From Bacillus coahuilensis m4-4 (lineage in GTDB: Bacteria > Bacillota > Bacilli > Bacillales > Bacillaceae_K), in contig NZ_ABFU01000024.3 in assembly GCF_000171615.1 (NCBI RefSeq), forward strand, positions 1 through 40,466: a stretch of 40,466 bases of DNA, written 5' to 3'. The notes under the pieces are model-generated. The model had not been told where the DNA came from and made no database searches. It saw only the letters and a program-made list of their open reading frames with translations. Positions 15,982 to 24,894 of the stretch are shown one piece after another (positions within the stretch are counted from its first letter, which is position 1; the number at the start of each line of letters is the position of its first letter). The translations under genes and the position numbers were made by a program.

Positions 15982-17001
15982 ATGATGATGACGTTGGAAC
16001 TATTAGGAATTACGGTGCTATGGACGTTTCTTTACGGTTATTTAATCGTGGCAAGTATAGATTTTGGTGCAGGATTTTTTGCTTTTTATGGTAAATGGAC
16101 AGGAAGAGATCATCTCATCAATGACTTAATCAGCAGGTACCTTTCTCCTGTTTGGGAAGTGACGAATGTATTTTTTGTATTTTTCTTTGTCGGTATTGTA
16201 GGATTCTTTCCTGATACAGCTTACTATTACGGTACAGCTTTACTTATTCCAGGTAGTATAGCTATCATCTTAATAGCCATTAGAGGATCTTTTTATGCTT
16301 TTGGTAATTATGGGTCGAAAGATAATATGTTTTACTTGTTTTTATACGGCGCAACGGGCCTATTAATACCTGCTAGTTTATCTACAGCTTTGACGATTTC
16401 TGAAGGAGGGTTCCTTCAAGTTTCCGGAGATAAAGTGGTGTTTTTAGCTGGAGAACTCTTTACAAGTCCTTATTCCTGGAGTGTAGTTGTTCTAGCGATT
16501 GTATCTGTTTTATTTATCTCTGCCGCTTTTTTAACGTATTATGCTAATCGAGCAGCAGATGATCAAGCTGTAACTATTGTTCGGAAATTTGCGCTTTTCT
16601 GGAGTCCTCCTACTATTTTGGCGTCATTTTTAGTGTTTGTAAGTTTACGCGAGCATAACCCGCAGCACTTTCAAAACGCATTAAATTATTGGTGGATGTT
16701 TGGATTGTCCTTACTATTTTTCTTGATTGCGTCCATCTTAATCTATAAAAAGAGAAACTATGGATTAGCATTTATTTCTGTTATGCTACAATTTTTATTT
16801 GCATTCTTTGGATATGGAGCATCTCATTTACCATATATTCTTTATCCCTTTATTACGATTGAAGGAAGTGTAACGAATCCAATAATGGGCCAAGCACTTG
16901 TCATTGTATTTATTGCAGGACTTTTGTTACTCATCCCATCCTTAATTTTGTTAATGAAATTGTTTTTATTTGATGCCGATTATGTTAAGGGTAAAAAATG
17001 A
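15982..17001 (+). CDS. ythB: Cytochrome bd-type menaquinol oxidase subunit II (YthB/CydB-like)
   Basis: 339-residue polytopic membrane protein (about eight helices) of the CydB/YthB family, recognised by the N-terminal LYGYLIVASIDFGAGFFAFY segment and SPVWEVTNVFFVFFF. It pairs with subunit I to form the oxidase that reduces oxygen to water with menaquinol. It begins 49 bases after ythA behind GGAAGGAGG; three ATG codons in a row (15982, 15985, 15988) leave the exact start open. No terminator separates it from ythA, so they form one operon. No cydC/cydD assembly genes are nearby. Confidence 0.88.
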   Translation: MMMTLELLGITVLWTFLYGYLIVASIDFGAGFFAFYGKWTGRDHLINDLISRYLSPVWEVTNVFFVFFFVGIVGFFPDTAYYYGTALLIPGSIAIILIAIRGSFYAFGNYGSKDNMFYLFLYGATGLLIPASLSTALTISEGGFLQVSGDKVVFLAGELFTSPYSWSVVVLAIVSVLFISAAFLTYYANRAADDQAVTIVRKFALFWSPPTILASFLVFVSLREHNPQHFQNALNYWWMFGLSLLFFLIASILIYKKRNYGLAFISVMLQFLFAFFGYGASHLPYILYPFITIEGSVTNPIMGQALVIVFIAGLLLLIPSLILLMKLFLFDADYVKGKK

Positions 17002-17029
17002 TAGACTCTTCCTCTGTATATGCTAAAAT
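17002..17029 (+). promoter_or_regulatory. Possible SigA promoter of ktrC
   Basis: TAGACT (17002-17007), 16-base spacer, TAAAAT (17024-17029) with TG one base before it (extended -10). Confidence 0.4.
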
Positions 17030-17065
17030 GGAATCGTAAACAGAAGGTTTCTGGAGGAATGTTCA

Positions 17066-17722
17066 GTGAGTAAAGAATTTGTTGTGATTGGGCTGGGCCG
17101 ATTTGGTGGAAGCATCGTAAAAGAATTAGCCGAGCAAGGTATGGAAGTTATGGCTATAGATAAGGACCATGATAAAGTAAACGAATATTCTTCCATTGCA
17201 TCTCATGCTGTAGCAGCTGATTCTACAGATGAATCGGTATTAAAAAGCCTTGGAATACGCAATTTTGATCATGTCATCGTGGCGATTGGTGATGATATTC
17301 AGTCAAGTATCCTAACGACCTTAATGCTAAAAGAAATTGGGGTAGAAAATGTTACGGTTAAAGCCCAAAATGACTATCATGAAAAAGTATTAAAGAAGAT
17401 TGGTGCTAATTCAGTTGTTCATCCTGAGCGTGATATGGGAAAAAGAATTGCTCATAACATCGTATCAAATAATGTTTTAGATTACTTAGAATTATCCGAT
17501 GAACACTCTATTGTTGAAATTGTAGCCAATCATCAATTGGATGGAAATTCTATTCTAAAACTAGATATCCGTGCCAAGTACGGACTTAATATTGTCGCCA
17601 TTAAGAGAGACCGTGAAATTATTGTATCTCCACAAGCAGAAGAAACCATTCAACAGGGTGATATCTTAATTGTGATTGGTGCTGACAATGACATTAATCG
17701 ATTTGAGAAAAAGATGCTATAG
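17066..17722 (+). CDS. ktrC: Potassium channel regulator KtrC (RCK domain)
   Basis: 218 residues: an RCK_N Rossmann domain (GLGRFGG at residues 9-15, then the VMAIDKD strand end) and an RCK_C domain from about residue 135. Matches B. subtilis KtrC (YkqB) nearly throughout, for example HVIVAIG, VKAQNDYHEKVL and HPERDMGKRIAHNIVS. It forms the cytoplasmic gating ring on a KtrD/KtrB membrane subunit and binds ATP/ADP and c-di-AMP. The start is a GTG behind TGGAGGAA. Its membrane partner is not in this window. With DarB upstream, it is the second expected c-di-AMP target here. Confidence 0.92.
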   Translation: MSKEFVVIGLGRFGGSIVKELAEQGMEVMAIDKDHDKVNEYSSIASHAVAADSTDESVLKSLGIRNFDHVIVAIGDDIQSSILTTLMLKEIGVENVTVKAQNDYHEKVLKKIGANSVVHPERDMGKRIAHNIVSNNVLDYLELSDEHSIVEIVANHQLDGNSILKLDIRAKYGLNIVAIKRDREIIVSPQAEETIQQGDILIVIGADNDINRFEKKML

Positions 17723-17752
17723 AAAAAGCTGTCCACATTCGGACAGCTTTTT
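17723..17752. terminator. Bidirectional terminator between ktrC and the VOC gene
   Basis: AAAAAGCTGTCC (17723-17734) pairs perfectly with GGACAGCTTTTT (17741-17752), 6-base loop, serving both convergent genes. Confidence 0.88.
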
Positions 17753-17753
17753 T

Positions 17754-18182
17754 CTATAATGTAGACTGAATTCTCTTGATATGATCGGAGTGAAAGGGCG
17801 AGCCCGCTACTTCTTCTACTACAGAAAATGAATGACCATGTAAATCAAAGAAATCAAAGAATTTCATCCCACCAAAATTCTCTATTTTGGTTACCTTAAC
17901 GTCTTGATTCATAAGATGTTGGTAAGCTGCCTCTATATCCCTTACTTTAAAGTTATAATAGCTATTTTTTTGGTGATCATCTACATTGAATTCAGTGGAA
18001 TCGCTTAATTTTACTTCAATCAAGCCTAGTTGAATATCCCCCTTATGAAAGCAAAATCCTGCTCCTTTTTCCTCTTCAGATTCCCAACGATCCAATAGAT
18101 GAATGTTTAACACTTTTTGATACCATTCAATCGATTCCTCCAAATTGTTGACTGGAATGAAAATACTCCCAACAGTAAACAT
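17754..18182 (-). CDS. VOC (glyoxalase/bleomycin-resistance fold) family protein
   Basis: 142-residue vicinal-oxygen-chelate protein. The first beta-alpha-beta module opens with FIPVNNLEESIEWYQKVL, and the second ends in FFDLHGHSFSVVEE, with a likely metal-binding His/Glu pair (HGHSF, VVEE). Members range from glyoxalases to antibiotic-binding proteins, so the substrate cannot be assigned. GAGGGGGGAACAGT precedes the ATG. Stands alone, divergent from the S66 peptidase gene. Confidence 0.8.
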   Translation of the reverse strand: MFTVGSIFIPVNNLEESIEWYQKVLNIHLLDRWESEEEKGAGFCFHKGDIQLGLIEVKLSDSTEFNVDDHQKNSYYNFKVRDIEAAYQHLMNQDVKVTKIENFGGMKFFDFFDLHGHSFSVVEEVAGSPFHSDHIKRIQSTL

Positions 18183-18366
18183 ACTGTTCCCCCTCAGATA
18201 ACTATATTTGTTTTTAAGTAGTAAAGGATAGTATAATCGTTTTAATAAATCTACTATACCATAATGATTGGAATAGTATGAAAGAATAGATAATAAATTA
18301 CAAATCCCCTCGAACTACTGATACATTTTTGTTAAGATTACTAAAATGAATAGAGGAGGAAAACCC

Positions 18367-19380
18367 GTGATTAGGTATCCATTATTAGAAAAAGACAAGA
18401 ATATGGCTATAACTGCTCCATCTTCTGGTATTCCTAAAGAATTGCATTCTATGTTTATATTAGCCTGCAACCGTATGATGGTACGAGGATATAGCTTGAA
18501 GATTGGAGAAACAGTTTGGACACAAAATAAAGCAAAGTCAGCACCTGCATGGGTGAGAGGTGAGGAATTTAATCGGTTGATGATGGATGAATCAGTTTCT
18601 ATTATTCTACCTCCTTGGGGAGGAGAACTCTTAATAGAGATACTAGAATACGTGGATTTTGCACAAATGCAGGAAAAGTGGATAGTGGGATATTCTGATA
18701 CTAGTTTACTTTCATTAGCTGTCACCTTACAGACTGGAATAGCTACAGTGCATGGGCCTAATCTTGTAGATTTAAGAGGAGAGCAGTGGGATGACACTAC
18801 AGCTATGTGGGAACGTGTAGTTTCTTTAAAACCTGATCAGTCGATTGTACAATATTCCTCTAAATTGTTTCAAAAAGAGTGGCAGCATCATAACCCTACT
18901 TCATGTGTATTTCATCTTACTGAACAAACGTATTGGAAGTCAGTACAACCAACACCCGTGAAAATAAAAGGAAGGTTATTAGGGGGATGTATTGATGTAA
19001 TAAGGCATTTAGCTGGAACGCCTTTTGGGAATATTCAAACATTTAAAGAAAGATATATTCAACACGATCAAATTATTTGGTACTTTGAGAACTGTGAATT
19101 AAGTGTGACCGATTTAAGAAGATCGCTTGTTCAGTTAAAATTGGCCGGTTGGTTTACTGATTGTTCAGGAATTATGTTTGGACGTAGTCCTGCAAATCAG
19201 TCCGTAGGAAATTATACGGCACAGGATGCCTATGAAGATTTAGCTGAAGAGTTACAGATCCCCATAGTATATGATTTAGATTTTGGGCATGTTCCACCTC
19301 AAATGACGCTTGTTAATGGGGCCTTCGCTGAGGTAGAAGTGGATAACGGAGTAGGAGTAGTCGTTCAGTATTTTGTTTAA
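18367..19380 (+). CDS. S66-family serine peptidase (LD-carboxypeptidase / MccF-like)
   Basis: 337 residues. The S66 catalytic triad is visible: nucleophile Ser110 in GYSDTSLL, Glu241 in WYFENCE and His308 in DFGHVPPQ. Family members cut the L,D-bond of muramoyl tetrapeptides during murein recycling (LdcA) or cleave microcin C-like conjugates (MccF); the separate N-terminal PSSG motif and the length fit either, with the MccF-like subgroup favoured by the W-R-G-E-E segment in the middle loop. Start GTG at 18367 follows GAGGAGG; the ATG at 18346 is upstream of that site. It leads into a broken kinase gene 17 bases on. Confidence 0.82.
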   Translation: MIRYPLLEKDKNMAITAPSSGIPKELHSMFILACNRMMVRGYSLKIGETVWTQNKAKSAPAWVRGEEFNRLMMDESVSIILPPWGGELLIEILEYVDFAQMQEKWIVGYSDTSLLSLAVTLQTGIATVHGPNLVDLRGEQWDDTTAMWERVVSLKPDQSIVQYSSKLFQKEWQHHNPTSCVFHLTEQTYWKSVQPTPVKIKGRLLGGCIDVIRHLAGTPFGNIQTFKERYIQHDQIIWYFENCELSVTDLRRSLVQLKLAGWFTDCSGIMFGRSPANQSVGNYTAQDAYEDLAEELQIPIVYDLDFGHVPPQMTLVNGAFAEVEVDNGVGVVVQYFV

Positions 19381-19397
19381 ATAGGGGGAATAGGGGT

Positions 19398-19914
19398 TTG
19401 AAGGAAGAGTTTGCTAGAATCCATATAGTTGGTTCTGTGGGTAGTGGAAAATCGACGTTAGGAAAAAGGCTTTCATGCATTCTTGAAGTACCGTGCTACA
19501 GTCTTGATGACCTATGTTGGGAGAGAAATGCAAACGGGGATCGAAGACGAACTGAGGAAGAAAGACATACACTTTTACAGAGTATAGTTTATAAAGAAAA
19601 TTAAATAATAGAAGGGGTTCATAATGAGGAATGGGTTTATGATGCTTTTAAAGAGAGTGATGTCATCATCTTCTTGGACCTCCCATTTCATCTTAGAACC
19701 TGGAGAATTAGTAAGCGATTTATTCTTCAAGTCCTTCGAGTTGAAAAGTCAGCATACAAACCAACGCTTCAAATCTTCTTAAAAATGTTCAAGAGGAATC
19801 GACAATTTGAAAATAGGGGCAAATCCAATATCATAAAGGTTGCTGGACGGTATCAGGATAAATTTTTTCATCTGTCATCCAAGAAGGAGTTGCAACGATT
19901 TGTCCAAAACATAG
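19398..19914 (+). pseudogene. P-loop nucleotide kinase-like gene (adenylate-kinase fold / FlaR-like), disrupted
   Basis: The start (TTG at 19398) gives HIVGSVGSGKSTLGKRLS, a Walker A motif, followed by the helix and acidic CYSLDDLCWER segment common in small kinase-like proteins of Bacillus. An in-frame TAA at 19602-19604 stops it at 68 codons. Past that stop the same frame continues with IIEGVHNEEWVYDAF, DVIIFLDLPF and an Arg-rich lid, exactly what homologues have after a Trp. TGG to TAA would need two changes, so this is not a homopolymer slip. The frame then runs on beyond 19914 through a terminator; an extra A at 19906-19909 would explain a lost TAG at 19912. Probably a decaying gene. Confidence 0.65.
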
Positions 19915-19917
19915 GAG

Positions 19918-19958
19918 AAAAAAGAGGAATGTTCTGTGAGAAGAACATTCCTCTTTTT
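19918..19958. terminator. Terminator shared by rnjA and the kinase-like gene
   Basis: AAAGAGGAATGTTCT (19921-19935) pairs perfectly with AGAACATTCCTCTTT (19942-19956), T-runs on both strands. Confidence 0.88.
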
Positions 19959-19960
19959 GA

Positions 19961-21629
19961 TTATACTTCCATAATAATAGGAAGTATCATAGGTCGACGC
20001 TTTGTCTTTTCATATAAGAATGGAGCTAACGTATCAGTGATTTCATTTTTAATTTCTGACCACTGAGTTGTTTTTCTCTCAAGTAGCTTGTCTAAGTGTT
20101 TAGCGATTAAGCTTTGAGCCTCATTAATTAAATCTCCGGACTCTCTCATGTATACAAATCCTCTAGAAATTAAATCAGGTCCTGAAGAAATTTTGTATTC
20201 TTTCATATTCATGCTTACTACTACGACAACTAGGCCCTCTTCAGAAAGTATTCGGCGATCTCGTAATACAATGTTTCCAATATCACCAATTCCACTGCCA
20301 TCGATATAAACGTTACCAGATGGAATTTTTCCAGCAACTTGAGCTTGATCGCTACTCAGTGCAAGAACTTCACCATTATCCATAATAAAGCAATCTTCTG
20401 GTTGTACTCCACAATCAACAGCTAATTGAGCATGCATTTTTTTGCATTCTAAACTCACCATGTATTGGCATAAAGAATTTTGGTTTAATTAATCGTAACA
20501 TTAATTTTTGTTCTTCCTGTCCACCATGTCCTGACGTGTGAATGTCATTTAATGAACCGTGAATAACTTCTGCGCCTGCGCGGTATAAAAGGTTAATGGT
20601 ACGATTTACACTAATCGTATTTCCTGGAATTGGAGAAGAAGAAAATACGACTGTATCACCAGGCTGAATTTGAATTTGACGGTGAGTTCCGTTGGCAATG
20701 CGTGATAACGCAGCCATTGGTTCCCCTTGGCTACCAGTACAAAGTATAGTTACTTCATTAGCTGGTAAGCGATTAATTTGGTTTGACTCAATGAACGTTT
20801 CTTTAGGAGCCTGAATATAGCCCAATTCACGACCAATTTCAATGGCTGCTTCCATACTTCTGCCAAACACAGCAACTTTACGATTGTTGATGACAGCCGA
20901 TTCAATGACTTGTTGAAGTCGGTGAATGTTTGAAGCAAACGTTGCAAAAATAACTCGGCCGTCTACCTTGCGGAAAATGTCATGAATGCTATCTCCTACT
21001 TTTCGTTCTGACATCGTAAAGTTAGGAACTTCACTGTTCGTACTGTCAGAAAGTAGGCAAAGGACACCATCTTTTCCGATTTCAGCCATTTTAGTTAAGT
21101 TTGCAGGTTCCCCAACTGGAGTAAAATCAAACTTAAAGTCACCAGTATGAACCACACTACCTGGCGGGGTTTTAACTACTATTCCGTATGAATCAGGAAT
21201 ACTATGAGTTGTTCTAAAGAATGTAACGGACGTTTTTCTAAATTTGATAATGTCCTCTTCTTTAATCACATTTAGTGTAGCATTTCTTAATAGCCCGTGT
21301 TCTTCTAACTTGTTTCGAATAAGGGCAATCGCTAATTTACCACCGTAAATTGGGATATTAATTTCCCTTAATAAATATGGAATTCCGCCGATATGGTCTT
21401 CGTGACCATGAGTGACAAAGAGTCCTTTGATTTTATCCACGTTCTTAACAAGGTAGGAATAATCAGGGATAACATAATCAATTCCTAGTAATTCATCCTC
21501 AGGAAACTTAATTCCTGCATCAATTAAGATAATTTCATCTTGGAATTGAATGCCGTATGTGTTTTTACCGATTTCGCCAAGTCCGCCCAAGGCAAAAACA
21601 GCTGTTTGATCATTTTTAACAAATTTCAT
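19961..21629 (-). CDS. rnjA: Ribonuclease J1 (frameshifted as read)
   Basis: Beta-CASP metallo-beta-lactamase RNase with 5'-to-3' exo- and endonuclease activity, central to mRNA decay and 16S rRNA maturation. Visible: HGHEDHIGG (zinc site), HTGDFKFD, the beta-CASP region ([10 protein letters not shown]), HTSGHGG and MPIHGEF, then a C-terminal domain with GIGDIG. The frame breaks near 20440: an extra base in the seven-T run 20437-20443 (A on the coding strand). With six, [12 protein letters not shown] continues directly into [17 protein letters not shown], giving about 556 residues, the normal length. The two pieces are 19961-20461 and 20415-21629. Sits 5 bases after rpoY. Confidence 0.95.
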
Positions 21630-21634
21630 AGGGA

Positions 21635-21844
21635 TTATTGCTCCATTTCAAAAGCTGCATGTTCTTTTTCATACTCTAAGTAATGAGTATCAAGAGCTTG
21701 TACGAATTCGATATTATATGGACGGTCTTTTAATAGTCGACGTACATGCCCTTCACTTTCAGCTTCAATATACAATGATTGAGTGTTTTCTCTTACTGGT
21801 GCTTGCTGTTTACTTTCTTGATAGTAAACTTTGTAAATCTTCAT
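21635..21844 (-). CDS. rpoY: RNA polymerase epsilon subunit RpoY
   Basis: 69 residues, the length and pattern of B. subtilis RpoY (YkzG): MKIYKVYYQ first strand, an ARREN-like loop replaced by [32 protein letters not shown], and the acidic end [12 protein letters not shown]. RpoY binds RNA polymerase, and in structural work it resembles the phage inhibitor Gp2 fold. AGGAGAGAGATT lies before the ATG. It overlaps the rnjA operon, as in most Bacilli, with 5 bases to rnjA. Confidence 0.95.
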   Translation of the reverse strand: MKIYKVYYQESKQQAPVRENTQSLYIEAESEGHVRRLLKDRPYNIEFVQALDTHYLEYEKEHAAFEMEQ

Positions 21845-21949
21845 AATCTCTCTCCTTATCCGTTTTCAAAAATGTAACTTTTTCTATTATATATAAATTT
21901 ATCAACTTTTTCACTTATTTAAAGCAGTGAATTGGACAAATCAATATGA

Positions 21950-21984
21950 CCATAAGAATAAGACCCTCCGCTGGTGGAAGGGTG
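21950..21984 (-). terminator. Possible terminator after the cationic small ORF
   Basis: On the minus strand ACCCTTCC pairs with GGAGGGT with one bulge, around a short loop, and is followed by CTTATTCTTAT. T-run is weak. Confidence 0.5.
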
Positions 21985-21993
21985 CACTATTAA

Positions 21994-22065
21994 TTACGCA
22001 ATTGTTTTTTTTCTTAATAGATCTTTCCACTGTTTTGCTAGTTTCTTCCGGAGCCGTTTTAACAT
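21994..22065 (-). CDS. Possible 23-residue cationic amphipathic peptide
   Basis: Not recognised and too short for usual gene finding. ATG at 22065 has AAGGAG eight bases upstream, and a promoter-like pair (TTTACT, 17 bases, TAAAAT) lies just ahead. The peptide begins MLKRLRKKLAKQW and ends with TIA. It has seven Lys, three Arg and one Asp (net about +9), and Leu/Trp placed every three to four residues, as in an amphipathic helix. No signal peptide. It could be a membrane-active or leaderless bacteriocin-like peptide, a nucleic-acid-binding microprotein, or chance. A longer frame in another register (to 22159) has no site and is rejected. Divergent from ykrA. Confidence 0.45.
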   Translation of the reverse strand: MLKRLRKKLAKQWKDLLRKKTIA

Positions 22066-22085
22066 AATCATCACTCCTTACTGTC

Positions 22086-22114
22086 ATTTTACCGATTTTC
22101 GTCTGTGAAGTAAA
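22086..22114 (-). promoter_or_regulatory. Possible promoter of the cationic small ORF
   Basis: On the minus strand TTTACT (22109-22114), 17-base spacer, TAAAAT (22086-22091). Transcription would start only a few bases before the AAGGAG site. Confidence 0.4.
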
Positions 22115-22294
22115 GAAACCTATTGTCTTAGATACGGATAATTCGTTCTGTGCTAGCATTAGTCAAGTGTAGTATATGTATTTTTCTCCAAATCTTTCAT
22201 GGATAAGTTTGGTACAAATGATCGGAAGGATTGACTTTAATCTTGGGGGAAATTACTGTAAAGTGAAGGGGAAATTTCAAATAAGGAGTTTAAC

Positions 22295-23066
22295 ATGAGC
22301 AAAATTGTATTCTTTGATATTGATGGAACACTATTAGATCACGAGAAAAAATTGCCTACTACAACAAAACAGGCGATTAGGCAATTGAAGGATAATGGCA
22401 TCTTCGTAGCTATTGCAACGGGAAGAGCGCCCTTTATGTTCGAATGGTTAATAGATGAATTAGAGTTAGATTCATATGTCAGCTTTAATGGACAATACGT
22501 TCAGTTTGAGAATAAAGTGATTTATGAAAATCCTTTATCTCAACCAGAATTAGAAAAGATTATAGATGATGCAACCAATCGTAATCATCCACTTGTTTTC
22601 TTGAATGAGCAAACGATGAAAGCTAATACTGACCATCATCCATTTATCCAACAAAGTATGGAAAGCTTAAAGTTTATTCATCCAGAGAGAGATGACCACT
22701 TTTATCAAGACAAAAAGATATATCAATCTCTTTTATTTTGTGAAAAAGGTGAAGAAAATTATTACCGAGAGGCTTATAATGATTTTCATTTTTATTCGCT
22801 GGCACAAGTATTCTATGGATATCTTACCTAAAGGTGGTTCTAAAGCTGAGGGTATTAAACAAATGATTAAGAAGTTAAATTTTGATTTGAAAGATGTGTA
22901 CGCCTTCGGTGATGGGTTAAACGACATCGAAATGATTCAAGAGGTAGGCACAGGTGTGGTCATGGGGAATGCGTCAGATGAAGTAAAGCAGTATGCTGAT
23001 TTTGTGACTCATGATGTGGCAGAAGAAGGAATTCCATACGGATTAAAAAAATTAGGGCTACTATAG
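22295..23066 (+). CDS. ykrA: HAD-superfamily (Cof-type) phosphatase YkrA (frameshifted as read)
   Basis: Cof-like HAD phosphohydrolase of about 256 residues after correction (B. subtilis YkrA 257). Motif I DIDGTLL (nucleophile Asp at residue 8), motif II in IATGRAPF, then a C2 cap, motif III Lys in GGSKAEG and motif IV GDGLND. As read, a stop appears at 22831 because the T-run 22789-22793 has five T instead of four; taking one out joins NDFHF to IRWHKYSMDILPKGG. The second piece alone runs 22692-23066. Substrate: probably sugar or nucleotide phosphates, not known. AAGGAG precedes the ATG. It diverges from the possible peptide gene. Confidence 0.88.
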
Positions 23067-23072
23067 TTTTAG

Positions 23073-23118
23073 TCGCTCAGAATCTCACAGGAATGGAAGA
23101 GAGATTCTGAGCTTTTCT
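23073..23118. terminator. Bidirectional terminator between ykrA and defB
   Basis: GCTCAGAATCTC (23075-23086) pairs perfectly with GAGATTCTGAGC (23101-23112), followed by TTTTCTT on the plus strand. Confidence 0.8.
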
Positions 23119-23123
23119 TATTT

Positions 23124-23678
23124 TTATCGATCAATAGCGACGGCATTTTCGATTGGTTTAAAAGGGTCCTTCTGATTAATGTGATCATAGAACATGATAC
23201 CATTTAAATGGTCGATTTCATGTTGAAAAACAATGGCGGGTAAGCCTCTAAGCTTTAGTGTTTTTAGTTGGCCATTTATGTCAAATCCTTTTACTGTAAC
23301 CTTTCTATATCGAGGTACAAAACCTGGAACATCTCGGTCGACGGATAAGCATCCCTCACCGGAAGTAAGGTAGGCTTGTTCAACAGAGTGGCTTATTACT
23401 ATTGGGTTGAACAAAGCTTCTTCGATTAACTCACCTTTTTCGTTAGGAACTCGAATGGCTAACATTCTTTTTGATACATCAATTTGAGGAGCAGCTATAC
23501 CAATACCTGGACGTAAATTAAATGTTGCTGCTTTTTCTGGGTCTTGACTATTCTTAACATATTCAAGAAGGCTTTTTAACGTTTCTTGATCCTCTAAGCT
23601 AGGTGGAATCTTCACTTCCTTTGCTACCTCACGTAATGTTGGGTGGCCTTCTCTAATAATATCACTCATTGTAATCAA
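23124..23678 (-). CDS. defB: Peptide deformylase (DefB)
   Basis: Metallo-enzyme that removes the formyl group from new proteins. 184 residues, the length of B. subtilis DefB/YkrB. The three family motifs are complete: GIGIAAPQ, EGCLSV and HEIDHLNG (metal Cys and two His). The best start is the TTG at 23678 (Ile-Thr-Met follows), eight bases after AGGAGG, and B. subtilis DefB also begins M-I-T-M. An in-frame upstream ATG at 23753 lies before this site and would add 25 residues with no support. Transcribed toward ykrA. Confidence 0.93.
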   Translation of the reverse strand: MITMSDIIREGHPTLREVAKEVKIPPSLEDQETLKSLLEYVKNSQDPEKAATFNLRPGIGIAAPQIDVSKRMLAIRVPNEKGELIEEALFNPIVISHSVEQAYLTSGEGCLSVDRDVPGFVPRYRKVTVKGFDINGQLKTLKLRGLPAIVFQHEIDHLNGIMFYDHINQKDPFKPIENAVAIDR

Positions 23679-23966
23679 TGGATTGTCCTCCTTTAATACA
23701 AAAATCATCATGTAGCCTATTAATATGTAGCTAATCATAACATTTTTTTGCAAGTTCCTGTATATATTCTTCTTATAAGAGAATTCTACAAGTTTGTTTA
23801 TCTTAAACTCAGTGGGTCCAATAATTTAACCACATCGAAAGGAAGAAAAACAGCCAGTAATAGGGTTACAACTATCGATGATAGGTTAACATAATAAGAA
23901 AAGGATATTGTTATTTTTACACATCCTAGATATAGTAGATAGTGGAAATAGATAGGGGGAAAAGGT

Positions 23967-24630
23967 ATGAAAAAACGAATGATCTCCAGTGTTTTAGTAG
24001 GAATCATCTTGCTTACTGGTTGTTTAGGAGGACCGTCTCCAGAAGAAAATATGTTTACCATTATGGAAGAGACTGTCACGAAGGAGCAGCCGTTTCAAGA
24101 AGTTCAAGAACCGTTAAAGCAATTGGAAGAAGAAGGTAATACTATTTTCAGTCAAATTGTAGAATTATCTAATGAAGAGTTTGATCAAATTGTAACGTTA
24201 TCTGACCAGGCACTAGAGAATATTGGACAAAGAAGAGAAAAATGGAAGAAGAAGTGGCTGCAATGGAAGAGTCTAAGGAGCATTTTTCTTTAGTAGCCGA
24301 AGAGATAGAAAAAATAGAAAACGAATCGTTAAAAAAACAAGCAGATGAATTAGTGGAAGTGATGAATAAGCGATATGATCTGCACGATAAGTTAGCACAA
24401 GCATACTACAAAGCGTTAGACGCAGACCAATTACTATATGAAAGTATGAAAAAAGAAGATGTTGAAATGGAAGAACTTGAAACTTTAGTGAATGATTCTA
24501 ATACTGCCTATGATGAAATTTTTGTACAAAACAAAGAATTCAATGAAGTTACTGCAGAATTTAATAGAAAAAAAATTAAGCATTTTATGATGCAGCAGGA
24601 TTAAACTTGGAAGATCCTACGGAAGAATAA
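23967..24630 (+). CDS. ykyA: YkyA family lipoprotein (two frameshifts as read)
   Basis: Putative cell-wall-associated lipoprotein of about 221 residues after correction. The signal sequence ends in a lipobox, LLTGC (Cys at about 18), so it should be anchored on the outer face of the membrane. The body is Glu/Lys-rich coiled coil. Two breaks: the A-run 24238-24242 lacks one A (fusing the piece ending RREK to MEEEVAAMEESKEHF), and the T-run 24583-24586 lacks one T (restoring a C-terminus AAGLNLEDPTEE, as in other YkyA proteins). The track-like pieces are 23967-24293 and 24242-24604; the true stop is at 24628. The family has no established reaction. Located between defB and pdhA, as in B. subtilis. 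Confidence 0.85.
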
Positions 24631-24655
24631 GAATCATAAAATATTTTTTAGGTTC

Positions 24656-24695
24656 ACAGGAGCGACTGCTAATTTGCGCTCCTGTGTTTTTTTGT
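24656..24695 (+). terminator. ykyA terminator
   Basis: CACAGGAGCG (24656-24665) pairs perfectly with CGCTCCTGTG (24678-24687), then a run of seven T. Confidence 0.88.
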
Positions 24696-24742
24696 CTATG
24701 AAGCAAATGGATTCTAAGTCAAAATTCAATTAGTACTGTATA

Positions 24743-24802
24743 ACAGTTTTGTATGAGGTTTATATAGTAATACAGTTTCGTTGTATTATTGATACAGTTT
24801 TG
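24743..24802 (+). repeat. Three direct repeats ACAGTTTYG upstream of pdhA
   Basis: ACAGTTTTG (24743), ACAGTTTCG (24772) and ACAGTTTTG (24794), each within a similar AT context (TATA/ATA before, TAT after). Spacing 29 and 22 bases. Could bind a regulator; no known factor matches. Confidence 0.35.
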
Positions 24803-24863
24803 GATATGTAAATTAGAGGAAGTAACATTATATGAAAAACTCTTTTAAAACAGTGTTTTTCAA

Positions 24864-24894
24864 TTGACGATAGTCTTTTTTTTGGTTGTACACT
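24864..24894 (+). promoter_or_regulatory. Weak promoter candidate for pdhA
   Basis: TTGACG (24864-24869), 19-base spacer, TACACT (24889-24894). The spacer is longer than ideal, and it would leave a leader of about 200 bases. Confidence 0.25.

Noticed and set aside
18315..18797. 160-codon minus-strand frame inside the S66 peptidase gene
   Set aside because: Antisense to a gene with an intact catalytic triad, and without a ribosome site or family motifs.
21941..22159. 72-codon minus-strand frame around the cationic peptide
   Set aside because: No ribosome-binding site; it reads through the peptide gene in another register and its terminator.
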